A stretch of DNA of 52,295 nt. Origin: Butyrivibrio sp. GTDB lineage: Bacteria > Bacillota > Clostridia > Lachnospirales > Lachnospiraceae. The notes beneath the pieces were generated by a model. That model had not been told where the DNA came from, ran no database searches, and saw nothing but the letters and a program-made list of their open reading frames with translations. The DNA is taken from contig SVFY01000021.1 of assembly GCA_015056625.1 (NCBI GenBank), forward strand, positions 1 through 52,295, written 5' to 3'. This document shows positions 42,462 to 50,273 of this stretch, piece by piece. Numbering within the stretch: the stretch's first letter is position 1; every line of letters starts with the position of its first letter. A program made the translations under genes and the position numbers.

Positions 42462-43370
42462 ATGAGGAAAAAATTTTTTGCAGTCCTTATGGTTTCAGTG
42501 ATGGCTGTATCTCTTTTGGCTGCCTGTGGAAAAGACAAAGCTCCAGAGCCACAGACCGAGGAGCCTGCAGCAGAACAGTCAACACAGGAAACAGTTGAGG
42601 CACCAGTAGAGAGTTCTACTGAGGAACAGATCGAGGAAGCAAGACCGACATCTCTTGACGATGCGCTGGGACTTGCAGTTCTTGAGTACAACGATGAGTT
42701 TTTTGATCAGGGCGAAGTTGCAGGAGAGGGCCATATCCTTCTTGACAAGGATGGAAGCGATGCTAAGGGTGAGCAGATCTGCTACACCATTACCTGCTAC
42801 GGAAGATATGAGTTTGAGAATGGGAATTTTGTGTGCTGTGCAGGAAACGGTGCTATCCCATGCGTCATCAGACTTATGATCAACGAAGACGGCGAGTACA
42901 ATACAGTTTCCTACGAGCCAGCTCCTGATGGAAGCAATTTCGTTGACTGGATCAAGGACAACTTCCCTGAGAAATACTGGAGCAGATGCATTACTGTTGA
43001 GGATGACGACAGGATCGAGCTTGAAAGGCAGCAGAGATCCTATGCTGAGGAGTATCTGTCAACCATAGACCGCGAGGATGTCGAGGTTGGTGACTACTCA
43101 GACTTTGAATATGAGATTTTGACTGACGAAGGAGTGTCAGTTGATGTATCAAATGCAATGCTTGATGTTCAGTCCGGAGAAACTTTTGAAAATAAATGTC
43201 CATATTATGTCGGAGACCGTGAAGTTATTGAAGAAGATGTCCGATATACATATAAGACAGAGTATGACAAAAAGAAGGGACAGATAATCTTCTCCAAGAC
43301 TGAATATGACACAGGCGATGAGGTAGAAAAGTCTGTGTATGATGCTAAAACCGGAGATAAGGTAGAGTAA
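42462..43370 (+). CDS. lipoprotein of unknown function
   Basis: A 302-residue protein with a lipoprotein signal (LLAAC, lipid-modified Cys22), a Glu/Thr/Pro-rich linker to about residue 62, and then an acidic globular domain (GEGHILLDKDGSDAKGEQICYTITCYGRY) carrying cysteines. The second half has Asp/Glu-rich beta-like segments. It is exported and anchored on the outer face of the membrane. No family recognised. GAGGAGG precedes the start. Confidence 0.75.
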   Translation: MRKKFFAVLMVSVMAVSLLAACGKDKAPEPQTEEPAAEQSTQETVEAPVESSTEEQIEEARPTSLDDALGLAVLEYNDEFFDQGEVAGEGHILLDKDGSDAKGEQICYTITCYGRYEFENGNFVCCAGNGAIPCVIRLMINEDGEYNTVSYEPAPDGSNFVDWIKDNFPEKYWSRCITVEDDDRIELERQQRSYAEEYLSTIDREDVEVGDYSDFEYEILTDEGVSVDVSNAMLDVQSGETFENKCPYYVGDREVIEEDVRYTYKTEYDKKKGQIIFSKTEYDTGDEVEKSVYDAKTGDKVE

Positions 43371-43429
43371 CAGTAGGTTTATGTTTGGCAAGGATGCCAG
43401 CGAGCAGGGCTCGAGATAAGGAGGGAACC

Positions 43430-44173
43430 ATGGGAAGCATTTCTGATGTTATGGCAGGCAGCAGCGCAGCTTATGAAGCAGCCAAGACTGAAGCTGCAAA
43501 AGAGACCACCAAAACTACCGGCAATTATGGCAAGATGATAGGAAAGGCAAAACTCTCAGAAGAGGGGGCCAAGTACTATGAGGAACTGAAAAAGAAATAC
43601 AGCGATATGGACTTTGTCCTTGTCAGCAAGGACATGAAGGACTACGCCAAGCAGAACGCCAGCTCATTTGGCAATCCTAACAGGATGGTTGTTCTCATCG
43701 ATGAGGAAAAGATCGAGAGAATGGCCACTGATGAGGAATACAGGGCTAAGTATGAGGGGCTTATTGCTAAAGCTCAGGCTCAGATGCCGCAGCTTCAGGC
43801 TGCAATGCAGACCAAGCCAGGTATCAAGACCATTGGAATGCAGGTTAATGACAATGGCAAGGCCTCATTCTTTGCAGTCATGAGCAAGAGCAATACTGAC
43901 ATGACCAGGAGGCTCCAGGAAAAGAGAGCTGAGAAGAAGGCTGCCGAGAAGGCAGAGGCCAAAAAAGAAGCAAAGAAAGAGCAGATGGAAAAGCTCCGGG
44001 AGGGACACAGTGACGAAATCTCGGAGGGTGAGGACGACTACGAGATCCTCATGGCAGATTCCGTAGAGGAGCTCTTTAAAAAGATTGACGACTTTAACTT
44101 CAGTCTCCGGGCGGATTCGGTACTATCGCCCCAGGAGATGACTGTGGGACAGTCCATAGACTTTAAGGGGTAA
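43430..44173 (+). CDS. DUF6033 family protein
   Basis: A 247-residue soluble protein with an Ala/Glu/Lys-rich, coiled-coil-prone segment around residues 165-190 and a conserved-looking core (YYEELKKKYSDMDFVLVSKDMKDYAKQNA). I recognise it as DUF6033, a Lachnospiraceae family without known function. I choose the ATG at 43430 because AAGGAGG lies 5 nt upstream; an upstream start near 43385 would add 15 residues and has no ribosome binding site. Confidence 0.75.
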   Translation: MGSISDVMAGSSAAYEAAKTEAAKETTKTTGNYGKMIGKAKLSEEGAKYYEELKKKYSDMDFVLVSKDMKDYAKQNASSFGNPNRMVVLIDEEKIERMATDEEYRAKYEGLIAKAQAQMPQLQAAMQTKPGIKTIGMQVNDNGKASFFAVMSKSNTDMTRRLQEKRAEKKAAEKAEAKKEAKKEQMEKLREGHSDEISEGEDDYEILMADSVEELFKKIDDFNFSLRADSVLSPQEMTVGQSIDFKG

Positions 44174-44193
44174 TACTAATTTTGGGGGGTTGC

Positions 44194-44895
44194 ATGTTCA
44201 GACTTGCAATATGTGATGATGAAAAAAGCTCTGCTGCTGAGGCGGCAGAGCTTTTGGAGAAATATAGGAAAAGCCGGGGAGGGATTGAGATCAAGGCGGA
44301 CATTTTCTATACGTCCTTGGATCTTTTGTCAGCTATCAAAAAGAATGTCTACGATATCTATATCCTTGATATCTACATCGACAGAATAAACGGCATTGAG
44401 CTGGCCCAGACTATAAAAAAGAACAACGAAGATGCCCGGATAATCTTCATGACTTCTTCAAATGCTTTTTACAAGGATGCTTTCAGGATCCATGCTGTCC
44501 ACTATCTTGAAAAGCCTATTCTGGAAGAAGACTTTTTTGACGCCCTGGACAGGGTCTGCGCCACAGACGAAGCGGACGCCTACTTCACCTTCAGAGACAG
44601 CGGGCAGGTCCACAGGGTGCTTAGCTCTGATATCATGTATGTGGAGTCCGAGGACCACTACAAGAGGATCGTGGTTGGACAGGACAGCTATCTGATAAGA
44701 AGTACCATGCAGGAGATAAAAAAGGAACTGGATGAGCCTTACTTTTACGAACTGGGTGTAAAGTGTCTGGTTAACCTGAAAAAAGTCCTTAAGATCACTA
44801 AGGACTATGTGGTCATGGAGGATGGAAAAGAGTTTTCTGTGCCAAGAGGTAAGTACAGAGTGCTCAGTGAGATGGTGCTCAAGTACACATTTTAG
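44194..44895 (+). CDS. LytTR-family response regulator
   Basis: A 233-residue two-component regulator: receiver domain (acidic pocket Asp8-Asp9, phospho-acceptor Asp59 in YILDIYI, Lys in LEKPI) followed by a LytTR DNA-binding domain (about residues 130-230). Regulators of this class (AgrA, ComE, BlpR) often control peptide or bacteriocin genes. No histidine kinase is in the window. The start at 44194 follows a GGGGGG site; an upstream TTG is unlikely. The next gene is a double-glycine-leader peptide with its own promoter, a plausible target. Confidence 0.88.
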   Translation: MFRLAICDDEKSSAAEAAELLEKYRKSRGGIEIKADIFYTSLDLLSAIKKNVYDIYILDIYIDRINGIELAQTIKKNNEDARIIFMTSSNAFYKDAFRIHAVHYLEKPILEEDFFDALDRVCATDEADAYFTFRDSGQVHRVLSSDIMYVESEDHYKRIVVGQDSYLIRSTMQEIKKELDEPYFYELGVKCLVNLKKVLKITKDYVVMEDGKEFSVPRGKYRVLSEMVLKYTF

Positions 44896-44906
44896 TGATG
44901 ATAACT

Positions 44907-44935
44907 TTGCCAAAATGATCCGTGGCTCGTATAAA
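44907..44935 (+). promoter_or_regulatory. sigma-A promoter for the leader-peptide gene
   Basis: TTGCCA (44907-44912) and TATAAA (44930-44935) are 17 bp apart, 33 bp before the ATG at 44968. The peptide gene can therefore be transcribed separately from the LytTR gene. Confidence 0.7.
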
Positions 44936-44967
44936 TCTATAGATAATCCAAAGGGAGGTATGCACCC

Positions 44968-45189
44968 ATGTTAAATCATGAAAAGAACATTCTCAATGAG
45001 AAAGACCTGGAAGGAGTAAGCGGTGGAAAGACTGCTTCAGTCAGAGTAAGAAGTAAAAATCTTGAGAGCAGTATGCCTACAGAAAAGCATTATTGCAAGA
45101 AGTGCGATATGGACAGGGATTTCATTGTATATTCCGGAGGCAGACCTGTTTGTAGTGTATGCGGAACGCCATTTACTTTTGGAAGCTGA
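44968..45189 (+). CDS. double-glycine-leader peptide with zinc-ribbon core
   Basis: A 73-residue peptide. Residues 1-20 match the bacteriocin/ComC-type leader cleaved by PCAT or ComA exporters: Leu-12, Asp-8, Leu-7, Val-4 and Gly-Gly at -2/-1 (ILNEKDLEGVSGG). The predicted 53-residue core is basic at first, then carries two CxxC pairs (Cys 43/46 and 62/65) like a zinc ribbon. GGGAGG precedes the start. No transporter, immunity or modification gene is next to it. It may be an unmodified secreted peptide or signal, or the leader-like start may be coincidental. Confidence 0.65.
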   Translation: MLNHEKNILNEKDLEGVSGGKTASVRVRSKNLESSMPTEKHYCKKCDMDRDFIVYSGGRPVCSVCGTPFTFGS

Positions 45190-45204
45190 CAGCTCTTTTC
45201 CCAA

Positions 45205-45233
45205 CAAAAAAGCTCCATCCGTAGGGATAGAGC
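45205..45233 (-). terminator. tRNA-Ser terminator
   Basis: On the minus strand GCTCTATCC, CTAC, GGATGGAGC forms a 9-bp hairpin (with one G-T pair) followed by TTTTTTG. It ends the tRNA-Ser transcript. Confidence 0.85.
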
Positions 45234-45239
45234 AGTAAG

Positions 45240-45325
45240 CGGAGACGGCGGGATTCGAACCCGCGTGCCCCGGAGGACAAACGCATTTCGAGTGCGCCTC
45301 ATTACGACCACTTTGATACGTCTCC
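45240..45325 (-). tRNA. tRNA-Ser (anticodon CGA)
   Basis: An 86-nt class II tRNA. The acceptor stem is GGAGACG/CGTCTCC, the anticodon stem GCGCA/TGCGT encloses the loop CTCGAAA with anticodon CGA (reads UCG), a long variable arm is present, and the T-arm reads GCGGGTTCGAATCCCGC. The 3' CCA is not encoded. Confidence 0.95.
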
Positions 45326-45327
45326 AG

Positions 45328-45358
45328 ACGCTTTGGACATAGCTCCAAAGCGTTTTTT
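45328..45358 (+). terminator. plus-strand terminator next to the tRNA
   Basis: ACGCTTTGGA and TCCAAAGCGT form a perfect 10-bp stem at 45328-45353, followed by TTTTTT. It stops transcription from the leader-peptide gene, but only after it has crossed the tRNA on its antisense strand. Confidence 0.85.
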
Positions 45359-45387
45359 ATTATACTTTTTTAATACTTAAGCGTCAA
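45359..45387 (-). promoter_or_regulatory. promoter of tRNA-Ser
   Basis: On the minus strand TTGACG (45382-45387) and a perfect TATAAT (45359-45364) are 17 bp apart, about 33 bp upstream of the tRNA. Confidence 0.85.
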
Positions 45388-45396
45388 CCGGATTAC

Positions 45397-45425
45397 TTGG
45401 CACAAGGCTCTTTATTTTGTATAAT
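45397..45425 (+). promoter_or_regulatory. promoter of phosphofructokinase
   Basis: TTGGCA (45397-45402) and TATAAT (45420-45425) are 17 bp apart. The -35 box lies only 9 bp from the -35 box of the divergent tRNA-Ser promoter. Confidence 0.85.
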
Positions 45426-45477
45426 TACTAGTAGTGTGCAGTTACAAATATGTTTATTCAAAGGAGGCCTTTTTCAC

Positions 45478-46551
45478 ATGATGAGAATTGGTATGTTGAC
45501 TAGTGGTGGTGACTGTCAGGCTTTGAATGCAGCAATGCGCGGCGTTGTAAAGTGTATTGCGCACAGCGGCGTGGAAGTGGAGTTCTACGGCTTTAAGAAC
45601 GGCTACAAAGGCCTTATTTATGGCGATTTCAGAATGCTTACTTCCAAGGATTTCTCAGGAATCCTGACAAAGGGCGGAACTATTCTTGGTAGCTCCCGTA
45701 CACCTTTTAAGACCATCAGGGAACCTGATGAGAACGGACTTGATAAGGTAGAGGCAATGAAGCAGAACTACTACAAACTTCAGCTTGACTGCCTTGTGGT
45801 TCTTGGCGGAAATGGCTCTCAGAAGACAGCCAATCTCCTTTCTGAGGAGGGACTTAATGTGGTTTCTCTTCCCAAGACAATAGACAATGACCTCTGGGGA
45901 ACAGACATGACCTTTGGTTTCCAGAGTGCGGTTGATGTGGCGACCGGCGTTATCGACAACATCCACACAACAGCCGATTCACACGGCAGAGTATTCATTA
46001 TTGAAGTAATGGGACACAAGGTTGGATGGCTCACACTTAATGCAGGTCTTGCAGGTGGTGCGGACGTTATCCTTATTCCTGAGATCCCTTACGATATAGG
46101 CAAGATCTGTGATGCTATCAAGGCAAGAGATGAGCGCGGCAGCAGGTTCACCATCATAGCTGTGGCTGAGGGCGCTATCTCCAAAAAGGATGCCAAGCTC
46201 TCCAAGAAGGAGTACAAGGAGAAGATGGCCAATTACAAGTACCCATCTGTTTCCTACGAGATAGCTGAGGCAATCCAGAAGAAGATCGGCCATGAAGTAA
46301 GAGTAACTGTTCCCGGACACATGCAGAGAGGTGGAGCGCCTGATCCATACGATCGCGTATTCGCTTCAAGGCTTGGTGCTGAGGCTGGACAGCTGATCCT
46401 TAACAAGGAGTACGGCTTCATGGTAGCCTACAAGAACAGAGAGATCGTCAAGGTTCCTCTTTCAGAGATAGCTGGCAAGCTCAAGTATGTATCACCAGAC
46501 GCAAGCATCATCAAAGAGGCCAAGATGCTGGGAGTATGCTTCGGGGATTGA
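45478..46551 (+). CDS. pfkA: 6-phosphofructokinase
   Basis: A 357-residue glycolytic phosphofructokinase, with N-terminal GMLTSGGDCQALNAAMRG, the phosphoryl-donor motif GGNGSQKTAN, the catalytic PKTIDNDLWG and MGHKVGWL. Gly in GGNG suits ATP as donor, while Lys in PKTIDND is typical of pyrophosphate-dependent enzymes, so the donor is uncertain. Asn replaces the usual Asp of GGDG. I choose ATG 45478 behind AAAGGAGG; a longer reading from 45397 overlaps the promoter. Confidence 0.92.
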   Translation: MMRIGMLTSGGDCQALNAAMRGVVKCIAHSGVEVEFYGFKNGYKGLIYGDFRMLTSKDFSGILTKGGTILGSSRTPFKTIREPDENGLDKVEAMKQNYYKLQLDCLVVLGGNGSQKTANLLSEEGLNVVSLPKTIDNDLWGTDMTFGFQSAVDVATGVIDNIHTTADSHGRVFIIEVMGHKVGWLTLNAGLAGGADVILIPEIPYDIGKICDAIKARDERGSRFTIIAVAEGAISKKDAKLSKKEYKEKMANYKYPSVSYEIAEAIQKKIGHEVRVTVPGHMQRGGAPDPYDRVFASRLGAEAGQLILNKEYGFMVAYKNREIVKVPLSEIAGKLKYVSPDASIIKEAKMLGVCFGD

Positions 46552-46607
46552 TCCAAGGGGATGGAGTGATCCCGCAGGCAAATAGTTTTGTTGGAGTAGT
46601 TTTTTAA

Positions 46608-48224
46608 ATGGGTTATGTAGCACTTTACAGGAAATTCAGACCACCGGTCTTTGAGGACGTCAAGGGCCAGGATCACATAATTACAACGCTCAAGAATCAG
46701 ATTAGATCAGATAGGGTTGGACATGCTTACCTGTTCTGCGGAACTCGTGGAACAGGTAAGACTTCTGTTGCGAAGATTTTAGCTAAGGCAGTAAACTGCG
46801 AGCATCCGGTTGACGGTAGTCCCTGCGGTGAGTGCGAGATGTGCAAAGAGATCGCGGCAGGAAACAGCATGAATGTCATTGAGATCGATGCAGCTTCCAA
46901 CAACGGCGTTGATAATGTCAGGGAGATCGTGGACGAGGTCTCCTATTCCCCTACAAAAGGAAAAAAGAAGGTTTACATCATCGATGAGGTGCATATGCTC
47001 TCCACCGGTGCCTTTAATGCGCTCTTAAAAACCCTGGAAGAGCCACCTGAATATGTTATGTTCATTCTTGCAACCACTGAGGTTCACAAGATCCCGATCA
47101 CGATCCTCTCAAGATGCCAGCGATATGACTTTCACAGGATCACCATAGACACCATCGAGGACAGGCTTCGACAGGTAACTGCCGCAGAAGGAATTGAGGT
47201 TGAGGACAAGGCTCTTCGCTATATTGCCAAAACTGCTGATGGCTCCTTGAGAGATTCCTTAAGTCTCCTTGATCAGTGCATCGCCTTTAACTATGGCGAG
47301 GTCCTGACCTATGACAAGGTGCTTGGCGTCCTGGGAGCAGTGGACACAGAAGTCTTTTCAAAGCTCTTTTCCGCCCTGTATACTCAGAATGTCAACGAGG
47401 CGCTGACTATCCTGTCAGACGTGGTCATTCAGGGAAGGGAGCTCACACAGTTCGTCAATGACTTTGTCTGGTATTTAAGAAACCTTATGCTTATTCAGGC
47501 TTCTGACCAGATGGAAGATGTGGTGGATATGTCCACTGATAACCTCAGGGCTTTAAAAGAGCAGGCGGACAAGGCAGACACTGACTCGATCCTTAGGTTC
47601 ATCAGGATATTCTCAGAGCTTTCCACCAACATTAGATATGCAGCCCAGAAGAGGATACTCATCGAGATAACACTCATAAGGCTCTGCAAGCCCCAGATGG
47701 ATCAGGGGCAGCAGGATTCCCTTGAGGACAGGCTCCGCATCCTTGAAGAGCATGATGAGAGTGTAGGCAAAGTTCTTAATAAGATACAGTCGGGGCAGAT
47801 AGCTTTTTCTTCAGCGCCAGCAGGTGCTGTTAATGCGGCGGGAGCAGCTCCTGTCCAGAAAAAAGTCCTGGACAAAGCGGTGCCTGAAGATATAAAGAGC
47901 CTGGTATCCAGCTGGACGAAAGCCCTTATGCAGATGCCAAGTCCCATGAAGAACTATATGCAAAAAGCCAAGCTCAGCCTTGGAAATAACGACAAATTGC
48001 AGATAGTATTTGACAACAGGCAGCTTGTTGATAAATACTCACATGGTGAAGGTGGAGCAGAGCTGTCTGCATTCATCGACGAGATAGTGGGCAAGCACGT
48101 GGAATACGAAGCTAAGTTTTTAGAGCCCAACCAGAATTTTGAAGAAAACTACGTTAATCTTTTGGAAGGCATCAATTTTGATGTGGTTACTGAGGATGAC
48201 GACAACGAAAAGGAGAATTTATAA
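46608..48224 (+). CDS. dnaX: DNA polymerase III gamma/tau subunit
   Basis: A 538-residue clamp-loader ATPase: P-loop GTRGTGKTS (about residues 44-52), zinc-module cysteines (CEHPVDGSPCGECEMC), DEVH box IDEVHML and sensor ILSRCQR. The C-terminal domains hold the polymerase contact in tau. An A6G run at codons 418-420 lies inside a small stem-loop; a -1 shift there would give a 426-residue gamma-like product. It is followed by ybaB and recR with touching or overlapping junctions, the classic dnaX-ybaB-recR operon. Confidence 0.97.
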   Translation: MGYVALYRKFRPPVFEDVKGQDHIITTLKNQIRSDRVGHAYLFCGTRGTGKTSVAKILAKAVNCEHPVDGSPCGECEMCKEIAAGNSMNVIEIDAASNNGVDNVREIVDEVSYSPTKGKKKVYIIDEVHMLSTGAFNALLKTLEEPPEYVMFILATTEVHKIPITILSRCQRYDFHRITIDTIEDRLRQVTAAEGIEVEDKALRYIAKTADGSLRDSLSLLDQCIAFNYGEVLTYDKVLGVLGAVDTEVFSKLFSALYTQNVNEALTILSDVVIQGRELTQFVNDFVWYLRNLMLIQASDQMEDVVDMSTDNLRALKEQADKADTDSILRFIRIFSELSTNIRYAAQKRILIEITLIRLCKPQMDQGQQDSLEDRLRILEEHDESVGKVLNKIQSGQIAFSSAPAGAVNAAGAAPVQKKVLDKAVPEDIKSLVSSWTKALMQMPSPMKNYMQKAKLSLGNNDKLQIVFDNRQLVDKYSHGEGGAELSAFIDEIVGKHVEYEAKFLEPNQNFEENYVNLLEGINFDVVTEDDDNEKENL

Positions 48225-48568
48225 TGGCAAAACGTGGTGGATTTCCTGGAGGAATGCCAGGCAACATGAACAATCTTATGAAGCAGGCGCAGAGAATGCA
48301 GCGCCAGATGGAGGAGAGCCAGAAGGAGCTTGAGACAAAAGAGTTCACGGCAAAAGCTGGTGGCGGCGCAGTTGAGGCAACTGTATTTGGCAACAAGACT
48401 TTAAAGAGCGTTACGATCTCCCCAGAAGCTGTTGATCCTGATGATGTAGAGATGCTCCAGGACATGATCGTAGCTGCAGTCAACGAAGCTATGAAGCAGG
48501 CTGACGAGGCAAATGGCGCAATGATAGGCAAGATGACAGGTGGACTTGGCGGAGGCTTTCCTTTCTGA
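48224..48568 (+). CDS. YbaB/EbfC family nucleoid-associated protein
   Basis: A 114-residue DNA-binding protein. It has a Gly/Met-rich N-terminus (GGFPGGMPGNMNNLMKQAQRMQ), the conserved core KAGGGAVEATVFGNKTLKSVTI and a helical C-terminal half. Members bind DNA as dimers and are always near dnaX and recR in Firmicutes, as here. The start overlaps the last base of the dnaX stop and has an AAAGGAG site. Confidence 0.95.
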   Translation: MAKRGGFPGGMPGNMNNLMKQAQRMQRQMEESQKELETKEFTAKAGGGAVEATVFGNKTLKSVTISPEAVDPDDVEMLQDMIVAAVNEAMKQADEANGAMIGKMTGGLGGGFPF

Positions 48569-49167
48569 TGGAACTTTACAGCGGACATATCAACCGTTTA
48601 ATAGATGAGCTTTCCTCCCTTCCGGGAATAGGGGGTAAGTCTGCCCAGAGACTGGCTTTTTACATCATAAACCTGCCTAAGGACAGGGTAAAAAGGCTGG
48701 CTGATTCCATTACTGACGCCAGGGAAAATGTCCATTACTGTAAGGAGTGCTGTACCCTGACAGATGACGACATCTGCCCTATCTGCAGCAACTCAAACAG
48801 AGACCATCGCACTATCATGGTTGTGGAGAATGCGAGGGATTTGGCAGCATATGAGAAGACCGGCAAGTATAATGGAGTGTATCATGTACTCCATGGAGCA
48901 ATTTCGCCAATGCTTGGTATCGGTCCTTCTGATATCAGACTTACAGAGCTCATGACAAGACTTCAGAGCAGCGATGTTGACGAAGTTATCGTGGCTACCA
49001 ATTCAAGCCTTGAGGGCGAGACAACAGCCATGTACATCAGTAAGCTCATTAAGCCAACAGGTATCAAGGTTACAAGGATCGCCAGCGGAGTTCCGGTTGG
49101 CGGCGATCTGGAATACATCGATGAAGTTACGCTCCTTAGAGCCCTTGAGGGCAGGACCGAGCTTTAA
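48568..49167 (+). CDS. recR: recombination mediator protein RecR
   Basis: A 199-residue DNA repair protein acting with RecO and RecF in loading RecA. An N-terminal helix-hairpin-helix (SLPGIGGKSAQRLAFY), a four-cysteine zinc finger (CKECC...CPIC), a Toprim domain (MVVENARDL...) and a C-terminal Walker-B-like part are in standard order. It starts at the last base of ybaB, completing the dnaX-ybaB-recR operon. Confidence 0.97.
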   Translation: MELYSGHINRLIDELSSLPGIGGKSAQRLAFYIINLPKDRVKRLADSITDARENVHYCKECCTLTDDDICPICSNSNRDHRTIMVVENARDLAAYEKTGKYNGVYHVLHGAISPMLGIGPSDIRLTELMTRLQSSDVDEVIVATNSSLEGETTAMYISKLIKPTGIKVTRIASGVPVGGDLEYIDEVTLLRALEGRTEL

Positions 49168-49201
49168 GTATAGGCACAGACAAAACATTGGAGGTATTGT
49201 T

Positions 49202-50251
49202 ATGGCAGTAAAGAGAGCACAATTTGGGGAACTTTCAAACGGGACACCAATCTATGAGTACCACATTTCAAACGACAATGGCGTTGAGGCAGTGGTTCTT
49301 AACTTTGGCGCAACCATAAGGAACATCTTTGTTCCTGACAAGGATGGAAACAGAGTAGACGTAGTCCTTGGCTTTGACGACTACAAGAAGTACTTTGACA
49401 ACGACTGTTTCCTTGGAGCAACTGTAGGCCCTACAGCCAACAGGATCGCTAAGGCCAGGTATGAGATCGATGGAAAAGAGTTTATCCTTCCCATCAATGA
49501 TGGACCAAACAATCTTCACACCGACATGAACAACGGATTCCACAAGAGGATCTGGGATGCAACTGAGGGTGAAAACTCTGTGACATTCACACTTAAGGCT
49601 GAAGATGGAGATCTTGGTTTCTCAGGAAACAGAGTCTTTGAACTCACCTACACACTTTCAGACGACAATGCTCTTGAGCTTCACTACCACGCAACAAGTG
49701 ATGCCAAGACACTTATCAATATGACCAACCATGTTTACTTCAACTTAAGTGGTCACAACGCTGGCAGCATACTTGATCACACCATGCAGATGAATGCTTC
49801 AGCATATACTCCTGTAAGCAGCTCAGAAGCCATTCCAACAGGCGAGATTGCTGACGTTACAGGAACACCTTTTGATTTTAGAAAAGAAAAGACTATTGGC
49901 CAGGATGTTAATGCAGATGATGAGCAGCTTAAGTTCGTTGGCGGCTATGACCACAACTATGTAGTTGATGGTTATGACTGGAAGAATCTTAAGAACTTCT
50001 GCAACGTATCATCTCCTAAGACTGGCATAAAGATGGAGTGCTTCACCAACCTTCCCGGATTCCAGCTCTATGTTGGAAACTTCCTGAAAGCAGATGGAGC
50101 CAAGGACGGCGCAACCTACAAGGCAAGAGATGGATTCTGCCTTGAGACTCAGGTTTATCCAAATTCTATCAACGAGGCTGGATTCCCTGACTGCGTTTAC
50201 GGTCCAGACAGAGAATATGACAACATCACAGTCTACAAATTCTCTAAATAA
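49202..50251 (+). CDS. galM: galactose mutarotase (aldose 1-epimerase)
   Basis: A 349-residue enzyme interconverting alpha- and beta-aldoses for the Leloir pathway. Family signatures seen include GATVGPTANRIAKARYEIDGK, the substrate-binding NDGPNNLHTD, the catalytic His in MTNHVYFNLSG, and the C-terminal LETQVYPNSIN with the catalytic Glu. No signal peptide. ATG at 49202 follows GGAGG; an apparent longer reading from 48974 runs through recR and is not real. Confidence 0.93.
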   Translation: MAVKRAQFGELSNGTPIYEYHISNDNGVEAVVLNFGATIRNIFVPDKDGNRVDVVLGFDDYKKYFDNDCFLGATVGPTANRIAKARYEIDGKEFILPINDGPNNLHTDMNNGFHKRIWDATEGENSVTFTLKAEDGDLGFSGNRVFELTYTLSDDNALELHYHATSDAKTLINMTNHVYFNLSGHNAGSILDHTMQMNASAYTPVSSSEAIPTGEIADVTGTPFDFRKEKTIGQDVNADDEQLKFVGGYDHNYVVDGYDWKNLKNFCNVSSPKTGIKMECFTNLPGFQLYVGNFLKADGAKDGATYKARDGFCLETQVYPNSINEAGFPDCVYGPDREYDNITVYKFSK

Positions 50252-50273
50252 TTAGTTTTTCGGAGGTCGGCCC

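Noticed and set aside
48974..49201. N-terminal extension of the galactose mutarotase
   Set aside because: It lies inside recR in another frame, and the ATG at 49202 has a good GGAGG site.
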